From Micrococcales bacterium (GTDB taxonomy: Bacteria; Actinomycetota; Actinomycetes; S36-B12; UBA10799), in contig JADJCR010000015.1 in NCBI GenBank assembly GCA_016703125.1, positions 124,001 to 188,000 on the forward strand: a DNA stretch of 64,000 nucleotides, given 5' to 3'. Below, one piece after another: positions 17,524 through 25,830 of the stretch. The position numbers and the translations under genes are program-made. The notes beneath the pieces were generated by a model that worked only from the letters and a program-made list of their open reading frames with translations, was not told where the DNA came from and did no database searches. Position 1 is the first letter of the stretch, and each line of letters begins with the position of its first letter.

Positions 17524-19040
17524 GTCTGCTCCTCCTTCTCGGTCGGGCTGTCCAGCCGCGCGGGCAATCCGCGCCAAACGATCACCGCCAGCACCACCAG
17601 GACGGCGGCCGCCACGACCAGCGTGAGCCGGAAGCCGGCGACGTAGGCATCCCGCGCGGCGTCGGCCAGTCCGGCCACATCGGCACGCTGCGCGACGTTG
17701 AGCGCGCCACCGAGACTCTCCAGGGCGTCGTACTGGTCCTGCGCGGACAGTCCCGCGGCCGCCGGGGCCACGTCGGCCTTGTAGGTGACGGCCAGCAGCG
17801 TCCCGTAGGCCGCGACTCCGAAGGCCAGCCCGAACCGCACGGCCATGCTGTTGATCGCCGACCCGACACTGCGCCGCTCATCCGGGTAGTTGCTCACCGA
17901 CGTGTGCGTCATCAGCGCAGGTGCCACGCCCATCACGCCGGTCAGGACCAGGCCGAGGATGAGCACCGGGTAGAACGGGCTGCGGCCGCCGGAACTGGTG
18001 AGCACCAGCCCGATCCCGGTGATCACCAGCGCCACCGCCGTGATGTTGCGCGCGCCGAAGCGCTTCGCGGTCACACCGGCTGTGGCCGAACTGGCCGTCC
18101 ACATGAGCAGCGCGGGCATGAGGAACAATCCCGCGGCCAGCGCGGAGAACCCGAGGACCAGCTGCACGTACTGCGTGTTGAGGAACAGCAGACCACCCAG
18201 GGTGAACTGCACGAGGAACACCGTCAGCGTCAGGATAAGGAAGGTCCGCCGCTTCACGATGGCCGGGTCGAACAGCGGTTCGGGCACTCGCCGCTCCCAC
18301 CACACCAGAGCCACGCTGGCGACCAGGCCGATGCCCAGCGAGATCCAGACCCAGCGGTCCGGCGAGGAGGCGGCGCTGACGGCCGCATACAGGAAGGCGA
18401 CGCCGGCCACCGCGGTGAGGGTGGCGCCGCCGTTGTCCATCGACCGCACTGGCGCCGGTTCGTCCTTGGGCAGCCACAGGACGTTCATGACCAGCGCCAG
18501 GGCCAGCATCGGCGCCACCGACCAGAACGCCGCGTGCCAGCCGAAGGTCACCAGGGCGGCGCCACCGAGCAGCGGCCCGAGCAGTGCGCCGATCGCCTGG
18601 GTGCCGCCCATGATCCCCACCGCGGTGCGCTGGCTGGTGCCCCGTGTGACGTCGAAGGTCAAGGCCATCGCCGACGGCATGGCCAGCGCCGAACCCAGCC
18701 CGGTGAGCGCCCGCAGCAAGATGAGGATCTCCACGCTGTTGGTCATGCCGGAGAGCAGCGCCGAAATGAGGAAGATGACGTTGCCGAGCAGCAGCATGCG
18801 CTTGCGGCCGACACGGTCGCTCCACGCCCCGGCGAACAGGATGAACGCCGCCGAGGTCATCGGGGTGGCATTCACGATCCACGCCAACTGGTCGGCAGTC
18901 GCGGACAGTTCGGTGGAGATCGTCGGCAGCGCGACGCTGGCGATCGTCATGTTCAGCGCCACCGCCAGATAGGTCAGCGACAGCGGCAGAACCGGAAGTG
19001 GCAGCCGTGTTCTGCCGGGCGCCTCGGCGGGTTCGGACAC
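17520..19040 (-). CDS. MFS transporter, DHA2-like drug/metabolite exporter
   Basis: A 506-residue membrane protein with about 14 hydrophobic segments. The family signature DRVGRKRMLLLGN lies in the loop after helix 2. LLRALTGLGSALAMPSAMAL and GGTQAIGALLGPLLGG are typical of proton-driven exporters. Start GTG 19040 follows the stop of the GHKL-GNAT gene by one base; its own stop overlaps the ATP-grasp start. Reading upstream of this GTG gives low-complexity sequence with no similarity to MFS proteins, so the longer frame is rejected. Confidence 0.88.
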   Translation of the reverse strand: MSEPAEAPGRTRLPLPVLPLSLTYLAVALNMTIASVALPTISTELSATADQLAWIVNATPMTSAAFILFAGAWSDRVGRKRMLLLGNVIFLISALLSGMTNSVEILILLRALTGLGSALAMPSAMALTFDVTRGTSQRTAVGIMGGTQAIGALLGPLLGGAALVTFGWHAAFWSVAPMLALALVMNVLWLPKDEPAPVRSMDNGGATLTAVAGVAFLYAAVSAASSPDRWVWISLGIGLVASVALVWWERRVPEPLFDPAIVKRRTFLILTLTVFLVQFTLGGLLFLNTQYVQLVLGFSALAAGLFLMPALLMWTASSATAGVTAKRFGARNITAVALVITGIGLVLTSSGGRSPFYPVLILGLVLTGVMGVAPALMTHTSVSNYPDERRSVGSAINSMAVRFGLAFGVAAYGTLLAVTYKADVAPAAAGLSAQDQYDALESLGGALNVAQRADVAGLADAARDAYVAGFRLTLVVAAAVLVVLAVIVWRGLPARLDSPTEKEEQT

Positions 19041-19041
19041 G

Positions 19042-20574
19042 TCAGTCGAGCGCTTCGTAGATGCGCGCCATGTGCGCCCGGGAGCGCTCCCGCTGCGCCA
19101 CCCGTTCGGCGGCGCGCTTGTAGTCCGCCAGCACGAAGTCGCGCAGGTACGTGCCCATGTCGGAGGCCACGTTGATCTCCTCCGGCCGCACCTCGACGTT
19201 GTTGAGGTTCTGCAGCACCAGGACATCCCCGTCGGCGTATTCCGGGTAGATCCCGCTGAACGACAGGCCGATCTCCTGCAGCCCGGACCCGAAGTAACTG
19301 GTAGCCGGATCACCGAGCGGGAGCACGACCAGGATGAGTTCGAAGCGGTTCATGCGCAACTGCCGCACCTGCTCCTGCAGGTTCTCCAGGAAATCCTCCC
19401 CGTAGTCCTCGACATAGACGAAAGCCACGCCGGTCTCGTGCCGCAGGCTCAGCCGGAAGCGGGACTTCGCCTCACTCGCGGCGGCGTTGCGCTCATACTG
19501 CGAGTGCACGGTGCGCGGCAACTTGCCCTCGGAGTAGATGCGCTCCACCACCTCGCGGTAGATCGGCGGCACGTAGCACTCCCGCGGCGGGGTCTTGCCA
19601 AACGAACCATAGAAGAGCATCACGGCCTTGCGCACCCGGTCGTCGGAGTCGAAGCCGCGGAAGTCCAAGTCGTTGGACTGCGCGGCCAGCAGCAGGCCGA
19701 CCTCGTGCCCGCCACCTGTGAGCGCCGCCTTCTGGCTGCCCAGGTGCACGGTGACGGCTTCGGTGTACTGCCCCACGAAACCCTTCTCGAGCAGCCGCGT
19801 GACATGCGCGAAACCGATGCGCAGGGACAGCCCGTGACGTCGGTAGCCGGGGTCGACCGCCAGCAGCCCGATCTTCCCGGTGGTCGCATCCGGGTCGTGC
19901 ACCTCGCTGGCCAGGTGCCCCACGATGCGCCCATCCGGCGACACCGCCACCGTGGCCAGGTGCCGGCCGCTCTGCACCATCTCCGCCAGGCGTTCCGGTT
20001 CGTAGACCACCGGTGCGTACGAAACCGTGTAGCCGTAGCAGCGGTAGAACAACCGGGCGACCCCCACGACGTCGTCAAGGGTCATGGGCCGGATGTCCAC
20101 CACCACCTGACCGTCCTCACCGACGGTCGGCGCCGGGGTGGGGTCGGACTCGGTCTCGGCGATGAACTGCTCGTCCTCGCTCACCGTCTCGTAGCGCAGG
20201 CGCTTGGAGATCTCCGTGCGGTTGCCGGCTCGGCCCTCGTTGGCGAACGTCAGGCCGTCGGCGAAACCCAGCCGGATGAGTTCGGCCACCCGCGGGGGGT
20301 AGGCCGTGCCGAAGTCCAGGGGCGCGCCGCGGTCGCGCAGGACCAAAGTCATGTCGCCGGGATCGCGCAGGACCTCGATGTCGAGGTCCACCGGGTCGTC
20401 GGGGCCGAAAGCGTCGCGCAGCACCGCATCGAGGACCTCGACGGTCAGCGCCCGCAGCCGCACCCGGTCGGCTGTCGACAGGCCGAGCATGTCCGCGCTG
20501 CCTTCGACCAGAGCGGGGGCGAGGGCCACGGCCTCGCGACTACCGATGGTCAGCCGGCACAGCGGATCGGACAC
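19042..20574 (-). CDS. Fusion of RsbW-like GHKL ATPase domain and GNAT acetyltransferase
   Basis: A 510-residue fusion. Residues about 1-130 resemble anti-sigma-factor/serine-kinase HATPases: RLRALTVEVLDAVLRDAF (N-box, with the usual Asn replaced), LVLRDRGAPLDFG (G1) and GLTFANEGRAGNRTEI (G2). Residues about 155-320 form a GNAT domain (IRPMTLDDVVGVARLFY, acetyl-CoA loop VDPGYRRHGLSLRIG). The rest (about 190 residues, RECYVPPIYREVVERIY onward) is unassigned and may be a second GNAT-like fold. AAGGAGG precedes GTG 20574. It heads the operon with the MFS and ATP-grasp genes. Acetylation controlled by nucleotide binding or partner switching is an inference. Confidence 0.75.
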   Translation of the reverse strand: MSDPLCRLTIGSREAVALAPALVEGSADMLGLSTADRVRLRALTVEVLDAVLRDAFGPDDPVDLDIEVLRDPGDMTLVLRDRGAPLDFGTAYPPRVAELIRLGFADGLTFANEGRAGNRTEISKRLRYETVSEDEQFIAETESDPTPAPTVGEDGQVVVDIRPMTLDDVVGVARLFYRCYGYTVSYAPVVYEPERLAEMVQSGRHLATVAVSPDGRIVGHLASEVHDPDATTGKIGLLAVDPGYRRHGLSLRIGFAHVTRLLEKGFVGQYTEAVTVHLGSQKAALTGGGHEVGLLLAAQSNDLDFRGFDSDDRVRKAVMLFYGSFGKTPPRECYVPPIYREVVERIYSEGKLPRTVHSQYERNAAASEAKSRFRLSLRHETGVAFVYVEDYGEDFLENLQEQVRQLRMNRFELILVVLPLGDPATSYFGSGLQEIGLSFSGIYPEYADGDVLVLQNLNNVEVRPEEINVASDMGTYLRDFVLADYKRAAERVAQRERSRAHMARIYEALD

Positions 20575-20656
20575 CGGACCTCCTTCAGCCTCGGCTTCGA
20601 GGCTAGGGCAGGGGCGGTGCACCACGCGCGCCACCGGACTCGGCGATGATGGGACG

Positions 20657-21301
20657 GTGCCCGGTTCGGTGACCTCCAACCCGCTGCACGACCTGCTCGG
20701 CGGGCGGCGCGGGGCCCTGGAGTCGGCCCTGCCCAGTGTGGTCTTCGTCGTCGCGTACCTCGTGACCGGATCACAATTGACGACCGCCTTGGTGGCGGCC
20801 CTGCTCACGGCGGCCGTACTGGCGGGAGCACGGCTGGTCCGCCGGGAGAAGCCGGTGCGGGTCGTCGGAGGTCTGGCCGGAGTCGCCATTGCCGCCGTGG
20901 TCGCCGCGCGCACCGGGAACGCCGCCGACTACTTCCTGCCCAGCCTGCTGGCCAACATCGCCTCCGCACTGGTGTGGGCGGCGTCGATCCTGGCCCGCTG
21001 GCCGCTACTGGGAGTGGTCATCGGGTTCGCCATCGGGCAGCGCACCGCGTGGCGCCAGGACCCGGATCTGGTGCGGGCCTACAGCCGCGCATCGTGGATC
21101 TGGGCGGGATCGTTCCTCGTGCGCGCCGCGGTGAACACACCCCTGTACCTGACCGACAACCTGGTGGGCCTGGGCATCTCCCGCGTCCTGCTGGGCTGGC
21201 CGATGGTGCTGCTGGTGATCGCCACGAGCTGGTGGGCGATCCGGCGCAGCCTGCCGGCCGACCACCCGGGGATCATGACCCCCCGGGTCCACCGGACCTG
21301 A
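20657..21301 (+). CDS. DUF3159 membrane protein
   Basis: An actinobacterial integral membrane protein of 214 residues, about six hydrophobic segments. Family landmarks: LLGGRRGALESALPSVVFV, VGGLAGVAIAAVVAARTGNA, DYFLPSLLANIA and LVRAAVNTPLYL. Its function is unknown. The start is GTG 20657, with a NANNNT box (GATGAT) six bases before it; GTG 20669 is possible. It is divergent from the GHKL-GNAT operon. Confidence 0.85.
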   Translation: MPGSVTSNPLHDLLGGRRGALESALPSVVFVVAYLVTGSQLTTALVAALLTAAVLAGARLVRREKPVRVVGGLAGVAIAAVVAARTGNAADYFLPSLLANIASALVWAASILARWPLLGVVIGFAIGQRTAWRQDPDLVRAYSRASWIWAGSFLVRAAVNTPLYLTDNLVGLGISRVLLGWPMVLLVIATSWWAIRRSLPADHPGIMTPRVHRT

Positions 21302-21308
21302 GGCTCGC

Positions 21309-21986
21309 TCAGTTGCTGTTGTTGGTGGGCAGTTTGGGGATGAGCCAGTTCAGGAAGGCCTGCGGGCTGCGGCTCTGCGTGTAGATCACGCCCGGGCCCG
21401 TGAGGTCGACGACCAAACCCTCGCCGGACAGGAAGGTCGACTTCCAGTTGCCGACCTTGCGCACCTGGTAGGTGACCCCCTCCGACCACGCCACCACGTG
21501 CCCGGTGTCGACCGTGAGGGTCTGGCCGGGTTGGAGTTCTCGCGATTCGATCGCCCCGTAGGAACTGACGAGTACCTCACCGTGCCCGCTGACCCGCAGG
21601 ATGATCAAGCCCTCACCGCTGAAGAACGTCTTCGCCCCACCCCATTTGGAATCGACCTCGACCCCCATCGCCGACGCCAGGTACGCGCCGGACTGCAGGA
21701 ACACGGTCTGCCCCGCCAGCGTCCACGTCACAATGTCCCCGGCGAGTTCAGGTGCGACCCCGACCTCCCCGCCCTCCGGGCCGGCGGTGAACGTGTTCAT
21801 GAAGAAGCTCTCGCCGCCCAGTGAACGCCGCAGGCCCTTCATGAAGCCGCCCTGCGTGCTGGTCTCGATGTTCACGCTCGGGGTCTTGTAGACCATCGCG
21901 CCGGCTTCGGCTTTGATCTGCTCGTTGGGCCCGAGGGTCAGGGTGGCGCTGGCGAAGGCCGGGGAGTGCTTGATCTCGATCTGCAT
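21309..21986 (-). CDS. AIM24 family protein (TIGR00266)
   Basis: A 225-residue beta-rich protein of the AIM24 family. Landmarks: EAGAMVYKTPSVNIETSTQG, GLRRSLGGESFFMNTFTA, the Gly-rich GEGLIILRVSGHGEVLVSSYG and FLSGEGLVVDLTGPG. In yeast the homologue affects mitochondrial inner-membrane organisation; the bacterial role is unknown. TAGGGT lies six bases before the ATG, so it is likely leaderless. It is divergent from the hydrolase gene at 22019, with only 32 bases between starts. Confidence 0.92.
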   Translation of the reverse strand: MQIEIKHSPAFASATLTLGPNEQIKAEAGAMVYKTPSVNIETSTQGGFMKGLRRSLGGESFFMNTFTAGPEGGEVGVAPELAGDIVTWTLAGQTVFLQSGAYLASAMGVEVDSKWGGAKTFFSGEGLIILRVSGHGEVLVSSYGAIESRELQPGQTLTVDTGHVVAWSEGVTYQVRKVGNWKSTFLSGEGLVVDLTGPGVIYTQSRSPQAFLNWLIPKLPTNNSN

Positions 21987-21992
21987 GCAGCC

Positions 21993-21998
21993 ACCCTA
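21993..21998 (-). promoter_or_regulatory. Putative -10 box (TAGGGT) for the AIM24 gene
   Basis: Reads TAGGGT on the minus strand, six bases before ATG 21986. It lies back to back with the opposite-strand box at 22007-22012. Confidence 0.5.
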
Positions 21999-22006
21999 GT
22001 GGCCGG

Positions 22007-22012
22007 TAGCCT
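22007..22012 (+). promoter_or_regulatory. Putative -10 box (TAGCCT) for the membrane alpha/beta hydrolase
   Basis: TAGCCT ends six bases before GTG 22019. No ribosome site fits in the spacer. Confidence 0.5.
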
Positions 22013-22018
22013 GGATTC

Positions 22019-23206
22019 GTGCGCGAGCGAGCACTGCGGAACTGGCTGACGGCCGCGATCCTGACGGTGGCGTTCAGCCTCCTAGCGCTGTCCGGCCCGG
22101 GCATCTGGACGAAGGCCGGCGTGGTCGTCATCGCGGCCGTCAGCGTGCTGGCCGTCCGGCGCTCGCAGGCCCGCGGGACCGGGGCATTGCTAGTGATCTG
22201 GGGCGTAGTGGGCCTCGCCCTGGGGCTCGCGGTCGGTGTCCGCCACGTCCTTGCTGGGCGGTTCACCCTGTCCCTGGTGGCCGTGGTCGCCGCTGTGTTC
22301 CTGGTGGCCGTCGGCTCCCGGATCCTCCTGCGCGCACTGTCCTGGCCGGTCCGGCTCCTCGGCGCAGCCGGCCTGGCCCTGGCCGGTCTCATCGGCCTGT
22401 ACCTGCTCGTGATCCCCCTGCTGACCACCCAGCCCCTGGCCGCGGATACTCCAGGGGAACCGCCAGCCGGCTTCAGCGAGGTCGTCTTCGAGACCTCCGA
22501 CGGCGTCACGCTGCGCGGGTGGTACGCCGGCACGGACAACGGCGCGGCGGTCGTGGTGGTTCCCGGGTCCGGCTCCTCGCGCACCGGCGCCGCGGAACAG
22601 GCCGGCCGGTTGGCTGAAGCGGGCTTCGGGGTACTGGTCTACGACCCGCGGGGGCACGGTGCCAGCAGCGGCCGGGCGATGGACTTCGGATGGGCCGGGG
22701 ACGAGGATGTGACGGCTGCGGTCACGTTCACCTCCGCGCAACCGGGCGTGCGCTCGGTCGGCGCCCTCGGGCTGTCCATGGGTGGCGAGCAGGTGCTGGG
22801 GGCCGCCGCCGGTGATCCCGGCATCGCCGCGGTCGTCGCCGAGGGCGCCACCAACCGCGTGGCCGCGGACCTGGCCTGGCTGCCGGACCGCTACGGCACC
22901 CGGGGTGGGCTCCAACTCGGCCTCGAGCACGCCAAGCAGGCCATCACCGGCCTGCTGACCCCGTACTCCGCTCCCGGCGGCCTGCAGGAGTCCCTGTCGG
23001 CCATCGGCGACCGGCCGGTCCTGCTCATCACGGCCGGCCAGCGGCCCGACGAACTGTACGCAGCGACGTACCACGCCGCAGACAGTCCCACGGTCGAGAT
23101 CTGGGCCGTCGAGGGTGCCGGGCACGTGGGTGCGCTGGCCACGGATCCGGGCGCCTGGGAGCAGCGGGTCATCGGGTTCTTCGAGGAAGCCCTGCTTGAC
23201 CGCTGA
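22019..23206 (+). CDS. Membrane-anchored alpha/beta hydrolase
   Basis: A 395-residue protein. Four or five hydrophobic helices fill the first 140 residues (LTAAILTVAFSLLALSGPG onward). The hydrolase domain follows: VVVVPGSGSSRTG, DPRGHGAS, nucleophile elbow GLSMGGEQ, acid around LLITAGQRPDE and catalytic His in GAGHVGALATDP. This arrangement is seen in actinobacterial dienelactone-hydrolase-like proteins. The active site probably lies near the membrane. The substrate is unknown. Confidence 0.85.
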   Translation: MRERALRNWLTAAILTVAFSLLALSGPGIWTKAGVVVIAAVSVLAVRRSQARGTGALLVIWGVVGLALGLAVGVRHVLAGRFTLSLVAVVAAVFLVAVGSRILLRALSWPVRLLGAAGLALAGLIGLYLLVIPLLTTQPLAADTPGEPPAGFSEVVFETSDGVTLRGWYAGTDNGAAVVVVPGSGSSRTGAAEQAGRLAEAGFGVLVYDPRGHGASSGRAMDFGWAGDEDVTAAVTFTSAQPGVRSVGALGLSMGGEQVLGAAAGDPGIAAVVAEGATNRVAADLAWLPDRYGTRGGLQLGLEHAKQAITGLLTPYSAPGGLQESLSAIGDRPVLLITAGQRPDELYAATYHAADSPTVEIWAVEGAGHVGALATDPGAWEQRVIGFFEEALLDR

Positions 23207-23207
23207 C

Positions 23208-23232
23208 TTTACAAAGGCTACCCTCCTGTAAA
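23208..23232. promoter_or_regulatory. Candidate TetR operator upstream of alkB
   Basis: A perfect inverted repeat, TTTACA (23208-23213) and TGTAAA (23227-23232) with a 13-base spacer, ends 15 bases before the alkB ATG. Its AT-rich arms stand out in this GC-rich DNA. The downstream operon encodes a TetR regulator, so autoregulation of the alkane genes is likely (inference). Confidence 0.55.
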
Positions 23233-23247
23233 CCTGCGGAGGCGATC

Positions 23248-24393
23248 ATGGAGTGGACCGACCACAAGCGCTACCTCTGGCTGTTCGGCCTGGTGGTGCC
23301 GCTGTTCCCCTTCCTCGGTGGCGCCCTGGCGACGGTCACCGGGTGGGGGGTGTTCTGGTTCATCGGGCCGATCCTGATCTTCGCCGTCATCCCGATGATC
23401 GACCTGCTGGCGGGCATCGACCGGGACAACCCGCCCGACGACGTCATCGCCGCCCTGGAGGTCGACAAGTACTACCGGTGGATCACCTTCGCCTTCCTCC
23501 CCCTGCAGTACGCCGCACTGCTGTGGGCGTGCTGGCTGTGGGCCGGCGACGCCCTGAGCGTGGTGGACAAGACCGGGCTGGCCCTCACGGTGGGGATGGT
23601 CGCCGGCATCGGGATCAACACCGCCCACGAACTCGGCCACAAGAAGGAGAAGGTTGAGCGCTGGCTGGCCAAGATCGCCCTGGCACAGTCGTTCTACGGG
23701 CACTTCTACATCGAGCACAACCGGGGTCACCACGTGCGCGTGGCCACCCCCGAAGATCCCGCCAGCAGCAGGGTCGGGGAGAGTCTCTACGGCTTCCTGC
23801 CGCGCACCGTCGTGGGCAGCCTGCACAACGCCTGGCGCCTGGAGCAGCCCCGCTTCAAACGCCGCAACCAGTCGTACTGGTCGATCCGCAACGACGTGCT
23901 CAACGCCTGGCTCATGTCCATGGTGCTGTGGGCGGCTCTGCTGATCGGCTTCGGGATCGCGATCCTGCCGTACCTGATGCTGCAGGCGGCGGTGGGCATC
24001 GTGCTACTGGAGGCGGTCAACTACCTCGAGCACTACGGGATGTTGCGCCGCAAGGAGCACACCGGACGTTGGGAGCGCGTACGCGCCAGCCACAGCTGGA
24101 ACAGCAACAACATCGCCACGAATGTGCTGCTGTACCACCTGCAGCGCCACAGCGACCACCACGCGAACCCCACCCGCCGCTACCAGGCCCTTCGCGACGT
24201 CGACGAGGCGCCGGTGCTGCCGACCGGCTACGCGGGGATGATCCTGTTGGCACTGTTCCCGCCGCTGTGGTACCGCGTGATGGACCCGCGGGTCGCCGCC
24301 CACTTCGGCGGCGACATGGGCCGCGCGAACATCCTGCCCGGGAAGCGGGAGAAGGTCCTCTCGCGGTATCCGGTGCCGTCGGCTGCGCCATGA
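23248..24393 (+). CDS. alkB: Alkane 1-monooxygenase
   Basis: Membrane di-iron hydroxylase (381 residues) that oxidises the terminal carbon of medium to long n-alkanes, using electrons from rubredoxin. All histidine clusters are present: HELGHK (His127), EHNRGHH, the family marker NYLEHYG, and LQRHSDHH. Six or so hydrophobic helices surround them. GGAGG precedes the ATG. A rubredoxin gene and a TetR gene follow in the same direction, as in many actinobacterial alk clusters. No rubredoxin reductase gene is nearby. Confidence 0.96.
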   Translation: MEWTDHKRYLWLFGLVVPLFPFLGGALATVTGWGVFWFIGPILIFAVIPMIDLLAGIDRDNPPDDVIAALEVDKYYRWITFAFLPLQYAALLWACWLWAGDALSVVDKTGLALTVGMVAGIGINTAHELGHKKEKVERWLAKIALAQSFYGHFYIEHNRGHHVRVATPEDPASSRVGESLYGFLPRTVVGSLHNAWRLEQPRFKRRNQSYWSIRNDVLNAWLMSMVLWAALLIGFGIAILPYLMLQAAVGIVLLEAVNYLEHYGMLRRKEHTGRWERVRASHSWNSNNIATNVLLYHLQRHSDHHANPTRRYQALRDVDEAPVLPTGYAGMILLALFPPLWYRVMDPRVAAHFGGDMGRANILPGKREKVLSRYPVPSAAP

Positions 24394-24398
24394 CCCCG

Positions 24399-24535
24399 CC
24401 ACAACTGGGCGACACCGGTCCCGTCACGCCCACTTATGGTGTCCGCACCCCCGCCCAAAAGGGACGAACCGCACATACCCGGCCCACAACTGGGCGGAAA
24501 CGGGCAGCCAGCGCCGCGCAGCGCCCACTTGTGGT
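24399..24535. repeat. Two palindromic repeats (family B) between alkB and rubredoxin
   Basis: Two hairpins of the same design. Copy 1 spans about 24399-24445 and copy 2 about 24484-24535. Copy 2 has arms CCACAACTGGGCG (24484-24496) and CGCCCACTTGTGG (24522-24534), matching at 12 of 13 positions. Copy 1 has CCACAACTGGGCG and CGCCCACTTATGG. Both are followed by TGTCCG. They may reduce read-through from alkB into the rubredoxin gene or stabilise the alkB mRNA. Confidence 0.75.
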
Positions 24536-24549
24536 GTCCGGACCCCCGG

Positions 24550-24555
24550 TACCGT
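24550..24555 (+). promoter_or_regulatory. Putative -10 box (TACCGT) for rubredoxin
   Basis: TACCGT ends seven bases before ATG 24563, so the rubredoxin-tetR pair may also be transcribed without alkB. Confidence 0.4.
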
Positions 24556-24562
24556 CGGCGCC

Positions 24563-24724
24563 ATGAGCCGTTTCCGCTGCGACAGCTGCGACTACGTCTA
24601 CGACGAGGACGCCGGCGAACCCCGCGAGGGCTTCCCGGCCGGCACGGCGTGGGTAGACGTGCCCGACGACTGGGCCTGCCCGGACTGCGGTGTGCGCGAG
24701 AAGATCGACTTCGTCCCGGCGTGA
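24563..24724 (+). CDS. rubA: Rubredoxin
   Basis: One-iron electron carrier of 53 residues. The four iron ligands are Cys6, Cys9, Cys39 and Cys42 in CDSC and CPDC, the spacing of AlkG2-type rubredoxins. YVYDEDAGEPREGFPAGTAW and VPDDWACPDCG are typical. It passes electrons to AlkB. Its TGA overlaps the GTG of the TetR gene (GTGA), so the two are translationally coupled. Confidence 0.95.
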   Translation: MSRFRCDSCDYVYDEDAGEPREGFPAGTAWVDVPDDWACPDCGVREKIDFVPA

Positions 24725-25257
24725 GCACCCGCGACCGGATCCTCGACGCCGCCTTCACCATCACCGCCGAACAGGGCTGGGCGGGGATCACGATGGCCCG
24801 CCTCGGCGACGCGGCAGGAGTCAGCAGGCAGAGCGTCTACAACGAGTTCGGCAACAAGCAGCAGGTGGCCGAGGCGCTAATCACCCGCGAACTGCTGCGG
24901 TTCCTGGAGGTGGTCGACGCCGGCCTGGCCGCCGGGGACTCCCCCGGGGACTCGGTACATCGCGCGGGCACGCAGGTGTTCGCACTGGCCGCCCAGAACC
25001 CTCTGCTCAAGGCGGCCCTCGGCGCCGCGGCCGGCAGCCCGTCACCGCTGCTGCCGCTGCTCACCTCACAATCGCTACCCCTGCTGGACACCGCCTCGGC
25101 CCGGGCCGAGGCCGGTCTGCTGGCCGCCCACCCCCAGGTCGCCGGGCCTCACCTCACCGATGCGGTCGACACCATTGTTCGGGTCGTGCTCAGCCATGTC
25201 GTCCAGCCCGGCCGCCCCCCCGACCTACGCCGGGTGGGCCAGCGCCTGCTCGAATAG
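24721..25257 (+). CDS. TetR family regulator of the alkane unit
   Basis: A 178-residue repressor-like protein. The helix-turn-helix is in the first 50 residues: RDRILDAAFTITAEQGWAG, MARLGDAAGVSRQSVYNEFG, NKQQVAEAL. The C-terminal ligand-binding domain resembles AlkX/AlkU regulators that sense fatty acids or alkanes. GTG 24721 overlaps the rubredoxin stop. The inverted repeat before alkB (23208-23232) is the best candidate operator. The last 33 bases overlap a convergent gene. Confidence 0.88.
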   Translation: MSTRDRILDAAFTITAEQGWAGITMARLGDAAGVSRQSVYNEFGNKQQVAEALITRELLRFLEVVDAGLAAGDSPGDSVHRAGTQVFALAAQNPLLKAALGAAAGSPSPLLPLLTSQSLPLLDTASARAEAGLLAAHPQVAGPHLTDAVDTIVRVVLSHVVQPGRPPDLRRVGQRLLE

Positions 25258-25782
25258 CAGTGCCTGCGACAGCAATGCTGGCACCATCCGACCGTCCCGC
25301 GAGACAGGCAGAGCGAACCAGTGGGTCGTATCGTCGCCGTTGTCGTAGCAGAACTCGACCGCCTTGGCATGTGTCGTGTCCTGCCACACCGGCGTGGCAG
25401 TGATCTTCTCCCACACCACCGGCATGTCGAGGCGGACGGCGCCCATACTGTGCCAGGCGCCCTCCGCCCCGAGTTCGGCGAACAGGAACGTCTCCCGCAA
25501 TGGGATCCCCAAGTCCGTGCGCACCGCGGTGAAGAACGATGGGCCGTCGGCAGCTGCGGCCATGGCGCCGGTGAAAGCCGTCACGAAGGCTTCGAGCGCC
25601 GCGACGGGACCCCGCCGCCGGACACCGAAGAAGGCGTCCCCGAAGAACGCCTCACAGGCCACCTCATCGCTGATCCCCCCGAGGTCCGGCACCTCCCCCG
25701 GCCGGAATCCCACGGCACATTCCCACTCACCCGCCACGGCGAGCTTGCCTGAATCGGGCGTGGACTGGAAGTGCCTCGTCAT
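25225..25782 (-). CDS. Hypothetical protein
   Basis: A 185-residue soluble protein not recognised as a named family. It contains GEVPDLGGISDEVACEAFFG, VWEKITATPVWQDTTHAKAV and FCYDNGDDTTHWFALPV, with no signal peptide or membrane segment. TACCCT lies eight bases before ATG 25782, consistent with a leaderless promoter. It overlaps the TetR gene tail by 33 bases, convergently. Confidence 0.75.
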   Translation of the reverse strand: MTRHFQSTPDSGKLAVAGEWECAVGFRPGEVPDLGGISDEVACEAFFGDAFFGVRRRGPVAALEAFVTAFTGAMAAAADGPSFFTAVRTDLGIPLRETFLFAELGAEGAWHSMGAVRLDMPVVWEKITATPVWQDTTHAKAVEFCYDNGDDTTHWFALPVSRDGRMVPALLSQALLFEQALAHPA

Positions 25783-25830
25783 CGCCTGTCAGGGTATGCG
25801 AGGCTGGACTCGTCGACTAGGGGAGCGCCC

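Noticed and set aside
19041..19313. Longer N-terminus for the MFS protein
   Set aside because: It would overlap the GHKL-GNAT gene by 270 bases with Trp/Arg/Ser-rich sequence unlike any MFS protein. GTG 19040 sits one base after the upstream stop.
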